Position numbers and translations under genes: made by a program
Source: an uncultured bacterium
Lineage (GTDB): Bacteria > Cyanobacteriota > Vampirovibrionia > Gastranaerophilales > Gastranaerophilaceae
Direction of reading: 5' to 3'
DNA: 6,956 nt
Assembly: GCA_949288685.1 (NCBI GenBank)
Contig: CASELB010000002.1
Span: forward strand, 1 to 6,956
The notes under the pieces: generated by a model
What the model saw: only the letters and a program-made list of their open reading frames with translations
Database searches by the model: none
Told to the model about the DNA's origin: nothing
Shown: positions 1 to 6,032 of the stretch, in pieces
Layout: the number at the start of each line of letters is the position of its first letter
How positions within the stretch are numbered: the stretch's first letter is position 1

Positions 1-68
1 ACCCAGTTAATGAGTGGATTGTTTTCTGCATCCTAATGGTCTTTAGTGTTTATTATTTAGGAGTTTAT

Positions 69-218
69 ATGATATTCGGGGTTATTTGTTGCATTTGGTG
101 TTTGTTTTACACTTATCTGCAACAATTACATTGTTACATAACAGAACTATTATGTCAAGTGATTAGTTTTATAATATTTCTCACTTTACTAAAATTCGGT
201 GTTATTAGTGTAATTTAG
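69..218 (+). CDS. Possible small hydrophobic, cysteine-rich membrane protein (49 aa), doubtful
   Basis: I do not recognise this ORF. It reads 49 residues from ATG 69 to TAG 216-218. An AGGAG at 59-63 lies 5 bases before the ATG, a good Shine-Dalgarno, and is the main reason to list it. The same frame is open back to the window start, so it could also be the tail of a longer gene; another ATG lies at 36. The peptide starts MIFGVICCIW, is almost entirely hydrophobic with four Cys, four Leu-rich stretches, few charges, and could form one or two membrane segments. Against it: T-rich non-coding DNA naturally translates to Phe, Ile, Leu, Tyr and Cys, no clear promoter precedes it, and the frame contains dyads and a short repeat. 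Probability of being real is low to moderate. Confidence 0.22.
   Translation: MIFGVICCIWCLFYTYLQQLHCYITELLCQVISFIIFLTLLKFGVISVI
121..135. repeat. Perfect dyad AACAAT-tac-ATTGTT
   Basis: Six-base perfect inverted arms (121-126 and 130-135) are separated by three bases. It lies inside the doubtful small ORF. It could be a protein-binding dyad or a small RNA hairpin; no T-run follows, so it is not an intrinsic terminator. A chance origin in AT-rich DNA is possible. Confidence 0.35.
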
Positions 219-224
219 ACACTA
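206..224. repeat. Inverted repeat TAGTGT-n7-ACACTA
   Basis: Arms at 206-211 and 219-224 are perfectly complementary with a seven-base loop. The repeat spans the stop codon of the doubtful small ORF. The loop and the following bases lack the T-run of an intrinsic terminator. The AGTGT core recurs elsewhere in this leader (42-49, 346-353, and inverted at 105-113). Confidence 0.35.
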
Positions 225-252
225 TACAAAACTTAACATTTAAAGAAAGTGT

Positions 253-301
253 TTGTAAACAGAGAATTTATCTCCGATTATACACGCTTTATTGTTTACA
301 A
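253..301. promoter_or_regulatory. Candidate operator: inverted pair of TTGTAAACA sites
   Basis: TTGTAAACA at 253-261 is exactly complementary to TGTTTACAA at 293-301. The centres are 40 bp apart, close to four helical turns, so two bound proteins would sit on nearly the same DNA face. Each half is itself quasi-palindromic (GTTTgtAAAC at 251-260; TTGTttACAA at 292-301). The right copy overlaps the candidate -35 at 292-297, which is where a repressor or an activator could act. As RNA it would form a 9-bp stem closing a 31-base loop containing a small GAGA/TCTC stem (262-265 with 271-274). The function is inference. Confidence 0.4.
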
Positions 302-320
302 GAGGTAATTTTACTATAGT
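292..320 (+). promoter_or_regulatory. Candidate promoter of the TPR-dusB transcript
   Basis: TTGTTT (292-297) and TATAGT (315-320) are separated by 17 bases, the optimal sigma-70 spacing. The -35 keeps only TTG of the consensus and the -10 matches 4-5 of 6, so this is moderate. It would start transcription near 327, giving a leader of about 40 bases before ATG 366. A second -10-like TAAAAT at 353-358 lies only seven bases before the ATG and would give a nearly leaderless mRNA, but it has no convincing -35. Confidence 0.4.
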
Positions 321-365
321 TAAGAGAGTATATTTTTATTTCATGTTTAGTGTAAAATTATTGAT

Positions 366-2480
366 ATGAAAAGAATATTATTAGCAATTATTATTTGCGC
401 AGGGATATCAACACAGGCTTTTGCCGACTTTAGAGAACACTATGAAGAAGGGCAGGAAAGTCTGCTGCAAAACCAGTACTCTACTGCAATAATAGAGTTC
501 AAAAAAGCACTCAGAATAAATTTTATGGACAATTCTGCGCGCATCGGACTGATTAACGCTTACCTTGCCCGCGGCGCATATTATGCAACTACGGCGCAGG
601 ATTGGGAGTCCGCTGCTAATGATTTTCGCGCTGCACTTTTCTATCTGAAATATTACAACACTTCATCAGTTACGGGAAATACCGTCGCAATTATATCTCA
701 GGCAGGTGAAAATCTTAATAAGTGTTTGAAAATGCAAAATTTTAACACTTCCCCCTCTAACCGCTACCAGAAGGCTTTACAGTTAAGACAGCAGGGAAAA
801 TTTGCAGAAGCGGCGTACGAGTTTAATCAAGCGGCTCTTTCCCAACAATTCCAAACAGATTCTTATATACAACTTGCAGATTTATTTAAACTTATGGGAA
901 ATGAAGAGGCGTCATTACCTTATTATGCAAAGGCACTTGAAAACGAGCCAAACAACGGTCCGGTACGACTAAAATATGCAAGAACTCTGGACAGACTTAA
1001 CAAAGAAGATGATGCCGTTGCGCAATATAATTATGCTCTGTCACAAAGCAACGGTGATTTGGAAATCCTATACGCACTTGAGCGTATTTACATGAAAAAA
1101 ATACAAAAATCCCCTAACGACGCAGAGTTATACGCTAATCTCGGAGCAATAAAACAAAAACAAAACGATTTTGACACCGCATTAAGATATTATGCAAAGG
1201 CAGAACAAATTAATCCCTCTAATGTACAGACACGTTTAAATATAGGAACTCTTTTTCAGCAGCAAAAAGACTATGTAAAAGCTCTGCAATCATACAATTC
1301 TATTCTGGTGCTTTATCCTGATAATATCGAAGCAAATCTTTATAAGGCACAGGCGCTTGAAGCGTCAGGAGAAAAAGAACAGGCGTATGATTCCTACAAA
1401 AAAGTGCTCGCACTCGACCCTGCTAACACCTATGCAAAAGCAAAAGTTAACTCTATGGTAGAAGAGAATATGACTCCGGAAGAAACGCTTGCTTATTTAA
1501 AATCAAGCGTTACAAAAAATCCGCAAATGGTTAATTCTCTATACAAATACGCAATTAAAATGCATAAAGAAAACAATCTCGATGAAGCTATTAAGTACTA
1601 TAGAGAAGTCGTAAGGTTTAATTCAACAAACGCCGAAGCGTACGTTAACCTCGCTATATGTTACGGGCAAAAGCAAGAATACGACAAAGCTGCACAGGTT
1701 CTAAACATTGCACAGGCAAAATTTCCTAATAATACACAAATAAAGTCTACGCTTGCAAATATTCAAACAGACAGTTCTTCAGAAAGAATTGCTGACGCCT
1801 CAAAGAATTATTCGGCAGGAAATTTTGAAGAGGCATTAAAAGACTATCTTGCAGTAAAACCCGCAACAAAAGATTCTCTAATCGGAGTTGCCGCATGTTA
1901 CCAGGGATTGCAGCAATTTGATAATGCAATCAACTATTACAAACAGGCAGAAAAACTTGCACCGGCAGATAAAGAAATTAAATATTACATAGGCGCTATG
2001 TATACAGAAAAAGGTGATTATATAAGTGCTCAACAGTACTTAAAACCTATAGCAAATCAACTTCCGCAAGCAAATGAGCTTTTGACTTTCATATCACAAA
2101 AAACTTCAATGGAAACACTTGAAAGCGCCATAGCTGATTATGAATCAAAAAACTATGAGGGCAGCCTCGCGAAAATAAATCAAATTTTGCAATCTGACAC
2201 AAATAATGCTTACGCTCTTTACTACAGAGGCATGGTGTACGATGCACAAGGAGAAAAAAGTAAGGCGGTTGAAGATTATAAAAGAGTTATACAATTAAGT
2301 CCGGATATCGTAATTGCAAATTATCTGCTTGCTGTTGACTACGATGCTTTACAGAAATTTATAGATGCGTACAACGCTTACAGTGCATTCTTAAAAAATT
2401 ATCCGAATGATGATGAGTATAAGCAATACGCATTAAAAAGACTGGAAGATTTAAAGCCCTATGCTCCGGATAAAAAATAA
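366..2480 (+). CDS. Exported tetratricopeptide-repeat (TPR) protein, 704 aa
   Basis: This is a scaffold-type protein of about fifteen TPR units, expected to act outside the cytoplasmic membrane as a protein-protein interaction platform; its partner is unknown. Residues 1-20 form a classic signal peptide (MKR, a hydrophobic core, then AFA before Asp21). Cys11 lacks a lipobox context, so it is not a lipoprotein. TPRs are seen near residues 23-56, 133-232, 253-354, 387-457, 473-570 and 583-683, with typical signatures such as YANLGAIKQKQNDFDTALRY (256-275) and YYRGMVYDAQGEKSKAVEDY (619-638). The C-terminus is hydrophilic with no anchor. The ATG at 366 is chosen because the signal peptide begins exactly there, yet no Shine-Dalgarno precedes it. 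The gene overlaps dusB by 20 bases, suggesting co-transcription. A role in envelope or surface-complex assembly is only a guess. Confidence 0.9.
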   Translation: MKRILLAIIICAGISTQAFADFREHYEEGQESLLQNQYSTAIIEFKKALRINFMDNSARIGLINAYLARGAYYATTAQDWESAANDFRAALFYLKYYNTSSVTGNTVAIISQAGENLNKCLKMQNFNTSPSNRYQKALQLRQQGKFAEAAYEFNQAALSQQFQTDSYIQLADLFKLMGNEEASLPYYAKALENEPNNGPVRLKYARTLDRLNKEDDAVAQYNYALSQSNGDLEILYALERIYMKKIQKSPNDAELYANLGAIKQKQNDFDTALRYYAKAEQINPSNVQTRLNIGTLFQQQKDYVKALQSYNSILVLYPDNIEANLYKAQALEASGEKEQAYDSYKKVLALDPANTYAKAKVNSMVEENMTPEETLAYLKSSVTKNPQMVNSLYKYAIKMHKENNLDEAIKYYREVVRFNSTNAEAYVNLAICYGQKQEYDKAAQVLNIAQAKFPNNTQIKSTLANIQTDSSSERIADASKNYSAGNFEEALKDYLAVKPATKDSLIGVAACYQGLQQFDNAINYYKQAEKLAPADKEIKYYIGAMYTEKGDYISAQQYLKPIANQLPQANELLTFISQKTSMETLESAIADYESKNYEGSLAKINQILQSDTNNAYALYYRGMVYDAQGEKSKAVEDYKRVIQLSPDIVIANYLLAVDYDALQKFIDAYNAYSAFLKNYPNDDEYKQYALKRLEDLKPYAPDKK

Positions 2481-3444
2481 TATTATTAAGCAAATTACAG
2501 ATACAAAAGTTTCACTTGCACCGCTTGCGGGAATAACAGACTACGTATTAAGAGAACTTATACGCAAAAACGCACCGGAGGCTCTAATCACAACAGAAAT
2601 GATTAGTTCTGAAGCCTTAAATCAGGTAAATGACCCTGTTATTATTAAACGTTCACCCGAACAATCTCCGATTGCATATCAAATAAGCGGTCACAAACCT
2701 GAATTAATGGCTAAAGCTGCAAAAATACTGGAAGGGCATGCAGATATCATTGATATAAATATGGGCTGTCCTGTTAATAAAGTTGTTAAAGGCGGGGATG
2801 GTTCAGCCCTTATGAAAACAACGGAACTTGCTGCAGAAATAGTTACGGCGGTTAAAGAAGCTGTGCACATTCCTGTAAGCGTAAAGTTTCGTCTCGGATA
2901 CACATCCGACAGCATGAATTATGTGGATTTCGGTCAGCAAATGCAGGATGCAGGTGCAGAATTTATAACACTGCATGCCCGTACACGCGCTCAAATGTAC
3001 GGAGGCAGTGCCGACTGGGAAAAAGTAAGAGCGCTTGTTAATAATGTTGATATTCCTGTTTTTGCCAACGGAGATGTAACATCAGTAGAAAAAGCCGTCC
3101 GGTGTCTGGAAATTTCCGGCGCCGCAGGTATTGCAATAGGGCGTGGTGCTTTAGGTGATATTACTTTAATTGGCAGAATTGAAGAATTTTTTAAAACCGG
3201 CAAAATTATTCCTCCGCCAACCTTAGAAGAAAAAATTGCTGCTCTAAAAAAACATCTTTATTCAGAAATAGAGCTTAGGGGTGAAAATGTAGGAATGAAG
3301 TTTGTAAGAAAATTTTACCCTTATTATATTGCAGGAATAAAAAACGCGGCTAAATACAGATCAATCCTTGTAACAACAGATAGTATAAACGAAATAGAAG
3401 AAGTACTAAAATATATTTTGAAAGAAGAAACTTCTATGGTATAA
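2461..3444 (+). CDS. dusB: tRNA-dihydrouridine synthase, DusB type
   Basis: This FMN- and NADPH-dependent cytoplasmic enzyme reduces a uridine in the tRNA D-loop to dihydrouridine. The family signatures appear in order: the FMN-barrel start LAPLAG (19-24), QISG (74-77), NMGCPVNKV (100-108) with the catalytic acid Cys103, VKFRLG (141-146), LHARTR (171-176), ANGD (202-205) and IGRGALG (226-232). A C-terminal helical tRNA-binding domain includes MKFVRKFYPYYIAGI (279-293). The 327 residues match the family (about 320). The start at ATG 2461 gives the usual DusB opening (LRIKNNIIK before the barrel) and has GGAAGA at 2444-2449 about 11 bases upstream. It lies inside the end of the TPR gene, so translation is probably coupled. 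The subtype is the only uncertainty: bacteria with a single Dus usually have the DusB type. Confidence 0.95.
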   Translation: MLRIKNNIIKQITDTKVSLAPLAGITDYVLRELIRKNAPEALITTEMISSEALNQVNDPVIIKRSPEQSPIAYQISGHKPELMAKAAKILEGHADIIDINMGCPVNKVVKGGDGSALMKTTELAAEIVTAVKEAVHIPVSVKFRLGYTSDSMNYVDFGQQMQDAGAEFITLHARTRAQMYGGSADWEKVRALVNNVDIPVFANGDVTSVEKAVRCLEISGAAGIAIGRGALGDITLIGRIEEFFKTGKIIPPPTLEEKIAALKKHLYSEIELRGENVGMKFVRKFYPYYIAGIKNAAKYRSILVTTDSINEIEEVLKYILKEETSMV

Positions 3445-3445
3445 T
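3418..3445 (+). promoter_or_regulatory. Strong sigma-70-type promoter of the DUF115 gene, inside the dusB 3' end
   Basis: TTGAAA (3418-3423, 5 of 6) and a perfect TATAAT (3440-3445) are 16 bases apart, and TGG directly before the -10 makes an extended TGnTATAAT. The -10 uses the dusB stop codon itself. Predicted transcription start is near 3452, giving a 45-base leader. This is the best promoter match in the window and argues that the DUF115 gene can be transcribed independently of the TPR-dusB unit. Confidence 0.72.
3423..3435. promoter_or_regulatory. Dyad AGAAG-aaa-CTTCT in the promoter spacer
   Basis: Perfect five-base arms (3423-3427 and 3431-3435) lie between the -35 and -10 of the DUF115 promoter, a position used by spacer-binding regulators. 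The same bases encode the dusB C-terminus (KEETS), so the symmetry may be accidental. Function is inferred. Confidence 0.3.
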
Positions 3446-3453
3446 ATTTATAT

Positions 3454-3466
3454 AGCAATTATTGCT
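3454..3466. promoter_or_regulatory. Perfect palindrome AGCAAT-t-ATTGCT at the predicted transcription start
   Basis: This 13-base perfect palindrome sits directly at the predicted start site (about +2 to +15) of the DUF115 promoter, in non-coding DNA. This is a standard operator position. In RNA it could form a small hairpin at the 5' end of the message (five pairs with a three-base loop). No T-run follows, so it is not a terminator for dusB. Confidence 0.42.
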
Positions 3467-3482
3467 GTCCGTTTATAAGATT

Positions 3483-3488
3483 AGAGGA
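3483..3488 (+). promoter_or_regulatory. Shine-Dalgarno AGAGGA deciding a TTG start
   Basis: AGAGGA lies eight bases before TTG 3497 but only one base before the out-of-frame ATG at 3490, and far from the in-frame ATG at 3521, which has no such site of its own. It therefore supports TTG 3497 as the start of the DUF115 protein. Confidence 0.65.
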
Positions 3489-3496
3489 TATGAAGA

Positions 3497-5173
3497 TTGA
3501 ATAGCGCATTTGATATTAATATGGCTGCACTCTCAAACAGCGGTCTTAAAAAGAGACTTTCTGGTATTAGCTTTGAAGACGCTTCAAAAGATTTTAACTG
3601 TTTTATTGCAAAATCCGGAGATTATGCGCTTGCAAAGAAAAATTTTCCGTACGATGATATTGAAAACCCTGTACAGAGCGTTATCGATACTTGCAAAAAC
3701 ACAATCTCATCAGAACCCCAAAAAACTGATTTTATTGTTATTTACGGGCTAGGGCTAGGATATATTCTTGACGAAGTTTACACAAGATATCAATCAAGAA
3801 TAATCGTTTATGAACCGGATTTACAACTTCTCCGGTTTGTTATGGAAAATGTTGATCTTTCTCATATTCTTTCAGATTCACGTGTATATATTTCTAATAA
3901 TTGCGAAGAATGCTGTTTAAAAATTGCCGAACACTACCTCTCACATGACAAAATTGACATTTTATATCTGAAAAACTACGGATTAATTAAACCTAAAGAA
4001 CTTATACTTCTTTCAAATATGTTGTTTAATACCTGTAAATCAAAGATTGCTGATATAAATTCAATAAGAGTAATTTCAAAAGCGTGGGTAAAAAATGTAA
4101 TAAATAATATTACCGGAACAAAAGAAATTAAACCTTTCTTCCAGTTTGACAATACTGTTAATAAAGGAACAGCGCTTATCCTTGCTGCCGGACCGTCACT
4201 GCTTGACGATATTAACCTTATAAAATCTCAAAGAGATAAGTTTACTGTGTTTGCTATTCCAAAAACTTTAAAAACGCTAGAAGAACACGGGATTATTCCT
4301 GACTTTGCAGTATTTGCAGATGCCATCAACAAGTCAGATATTGAATCATTAAGTAGTGAATTTTTATCGAAAATAAAAGTTATTATAGATTTAAAATCAG
4401 ATAATACCGTACTTAAGAAACAATGGCAGGATGTATATTTCTATTTTGCTAACAATACTGAGTTTGTAAACAAGCTCGCAAACAAAGATTTATTAAAAAC
4501 ATATCCGGCTGTAGGAACAACAACCCTTAACAGTATTATGTGCGCATCTAAACTCGGATTTAAGAAAATTGCCGTATGCGGTTTTGATTTAGCCTTTAAA
4601 AACGGTCTTGCTTACTGTGATAATTCGACTTTAGTACTAAAAGACAATAAAGCCCAAATAAATAATTACACAGTAGACACAACTCTGGTTAAATCAGTAA
4701 ATGGTGATATGATTAAAACACGGATTGATTATGCAAACTTTATTCCGCAATGCGAAAACAACATTAAACTAGTTTCGCAGGACACTGAAATTTATAATAT
4801 TACAGATTTTGGTGCATATATCAGCGGTATGACTTACACTACTTTAGACAAAATTATTCCGGAGGAGAAATTTGATATTGATACGAACCTCAACCGGATG
4901 AAACACAAAACTATTAACTTGAAACCGGCTCTTGATGAAGAAATTAAAAACCTCACAGAGTTAAAAGAGTTATTTTCATCAAGCGAGATTAATTTTACAA
5001 AAATTTATGCACTAAAAAAATCCTCACTGCTTTCTGAATATACAAGATTTGACCTGCTGGAACTTGTACAGGGCGATTTTACAAGAGAACAATTGAGTAA
5101 TTTTGTTAATACTATCCTTTCATCCATTGATGAATTAAAATCAATGATTGAAAACAACCTTGTTCTATCGTAA
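3497..5173 (+). CDS. DUF115 / Maf-like (motility accessory factor) glycosylation protein, 558 aa
   Basis: Maf proteins of this family are required to put nonulosonic acids (pseudaminic or legionaminic) on flagellin Ser/Thr in the cytoplasm; the archaeal relative MptE is a pterin pyrophosphokinase. Seen here: an N-terminal Rossmann-like region with YGLGLGY (83-89) and VYEPD (104-108), then the DUF115 core with LAAGPSLLDD (229-238; usually GAGPSL), PDFAVFAD (268-275), GTTTLNSI (340-347) and AVCGFDLAF (359-367). The rest (about 440-558) looks helical and unassigned. There is no signal peptide or membrane segment. The TTG start has a well-spaced Shine-Dalgarno; ATG 3521 (residue 9) is the alternative. 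The gene has its own strong promoter and no flagellar or sugar-biosynthesis neighbour here, so its acceptor could be another surface protein. Family assignment is firm; the exact role is not. Confidence 0.82.
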   Translation: MNSAFDINMAALSNSGLKKRLSGISFEDASKDFNCFIAKSGDYALAKKNFPYDDIENPVQSVIDTCKNTISSEPQKTDFIVIYGLGLGYILDEVYTRYQSRIIVYEPDLQLLRFVMENVDLSHILSDSRVYISNNCEECCLKIAEHYLSHDKIDILYLKNYGLIKPKELILLSNMLFNTCKSKIADINSIRVISKAWVKNVINNITGTKEIKPFFQFDNTVNKGTALILAAGPSLLDDINLIKSQRDKFTVFAIPKTLKTLEEHGIIPDFAVFADAINKSDIESLSSEFLSKIKVIIDLKSDNTVLKKQWQDVYFYFANNTEFVNKLANKDLLKTYPAVGTTTLNSIMCASKLGFKKIAVCGFDLAFKNGLAYCDNSTLVLKDNKAQINNYTVDTTLVKSVNGDMIKTRIDYANFIPQCENNIKLVSQDTEIYNITDFGAYISGMTYTTLDKIIPEEKFDIDTNLNRMKHKTINLKPALDEEIKNLTELKELFSSSEINFTKIYALKKSSLLSEYTRFDLLELVQGDFTREQLSNFVNTILSSIDELKSMIENNLVLS

Positions 5174-5174
5174 T

Positions 5175-6032
5175 TTATACTTCACAAACCCCTGTATCAA
5201 CAAAATTCAGTCCGGTAATAATCCGGTATTCATCAGCCGGCAAATCTAAGACAGGTTTTTCATTTAAAACAAAAAACGCCGAACCGGAACCTGTCATCAT
5301 AGAAGCAGGACAACTTTCTTTTATTTTAGATAAAACTTTAAACTTTTCTAACGGTGCTATTTCTAAATCATTATAAATTAAATCGGAAATATCCATGCCG
5401 GCAATTATCGCATTTTTTAATTCTTGAGACCTGACCGGCGACTTTGGCGGAAACCCCAATCCGTCATACATAGAATAACCGTCTTTTGCTGTAATACCTA
5501 AGTTCAGCGGTTTAATAATTGACACTCCTGACTGATAATTTGCTCTAATTCTTGTTACCTTCTCTCCTCTTGATTCTGCATAACAAGTACCGCCGTGATA
5601 ACATACATTTAAATCCGAGCCGAGTTTTGCACAGAGCGCATCAATCTGCGCTTCCGGCAAATTAGTATTCAAAACCTTATTTAAAGTCCATATTACACCC
5701 GCAGCATTGGCACTGCCGCCGCCAAGCCCTGCTTGTACCGGAATATTTTTTTCTATATTAATTTTTATTTCATAAACAGGTAAATCAGGAATTGTAGAGT
5801 AAAAAAGGGTTATTGCTTTGTATACAATATTTTTTTTATCATACGGAATATCAACAGAATTGCCGGTAAGTTGTATTTTAAGTTCATCAGCCTGTTTAAA
5901 CTCAAAATCAAGATAATCATACAGCGATATCGTCTGCATAATACTTGCAATATTATGAAATCCGTCTTCTCTTACATTAAGAACTTCAAGACAAAGATTT
6001 ATTTTAGCCGGTGTTTTAACCTTTATTTGCAT
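5175..6032 (-). CDS. ispE: 4-diphosphocytidyl-2-C-methyl-D-erythritol kinase
   Basis: IspE is the cytoplasmic GHMP-family kinase that phosphorylates CDP-methylerythritol at the 2-hydroxyl with ATP, the fourth step of the MEP isoprenoid pathway. Family motifs are present: PAKINLCLEV (8-17) with catalytic Lys10, REDGFHNIAS (21-30), the ATP-binding loop IPVQAGLGGGSANAA (97-111), LGSD (137-140) with the catalytic Asp140, and the third GHMP motif MTGSGSAFFV (246-255). The usual Pro after GSDV is Asn142 here and GGTxxxxGxGE is GGTCYAESRGE, mild variations. The length of 285 residues is normal. The ATG at 6032 lies within the rsmA end (17-base overlap); GAGG at 6045-6042 is nine bases upstream. The gene is probably co-transcribed and translationally coupled with rsmA. 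It ends one base from the convergent DUF115 stop codon. Confidence 0.96.
   Translation of the reverse strand: MQIKVKTPAKINLCLEVLNVREDGFHNIASIMQTISLYDYLDFEFKQADELKIQLTGNSVDIPYDKKNIVYKAITLFYSTIPDLPVYEIKINIEKNIPVQAGLGGGSANAAGVIWTLNKVLNTNLPEAQIDALCAKLGSDLNVCYHGGTCYAESRGEKVTRIRANYQSGVSIIKPLNLGITAKDGYSMYDGLGFPPKSPVRSQELKNAIIAGMDISDLIYNDLEIAPLEKFKVLSKIKESCPASMMTGSGSAFFVLNEKPVLDLPADEYRIITGLNFVDTGVCEV

Noticed and set aside
396..401. Cys11 of the TPR protein as a lipoprotein cysteine
   Set aside because: The preceding residues are III, not the Leu-Ala/Ser-Gly/Ala lipobox, and a normal AFA signal peptidase I site follows at residue 20.
366..2480. Internal TPR repeats as DNA-level tandem repeats or a phase-variable locus
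   Set aside because: The repeat units resemble each other only at the protein level; no near-identical DNA copies or simple-sequence tracts are visible.
1747..3203. Minus-strand and alternate-frame ORFs of 60-74 codons opposite the TPR and dusB genes
   Set aside because: They lie wholly within well-supported genes and have no recognisable motifs or consistent start signals, so they are shadows of the real frames. The same holds for the frames at 3510-3752 and 5871-6128.
3454..3466. The AGCAAT-t-ATTGCT palindrome as the dusB terminator
   Set aside because: The stem is short and the following bases (gtccgttt) are not a T-run; its position at the next transcription start fits an operator better.
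3746..3757. Tandem GGGCTA hexamer
   Set aside because: There are only two copies, encoding the GLGLG of the Rossmann-like motif; this is explained by the protein.
5125..5146. Inverted repeat CATTGAT-n8-ATCAATG near the end of the DUF115 gene, as a terminator for ispE
   Set aside because: The arms are perfect (7 bp), but they are AT-rich, inside coding sequence, and no T-run follows in either direction.
5191..5260. CCTGT...ACAGG followed by TTTTT as a terminator for the DUF115 gene
   Set aside because: The loop is 55 bases, the stem is five pairs, and the region is ispE coding sequence; it is too weak to call.
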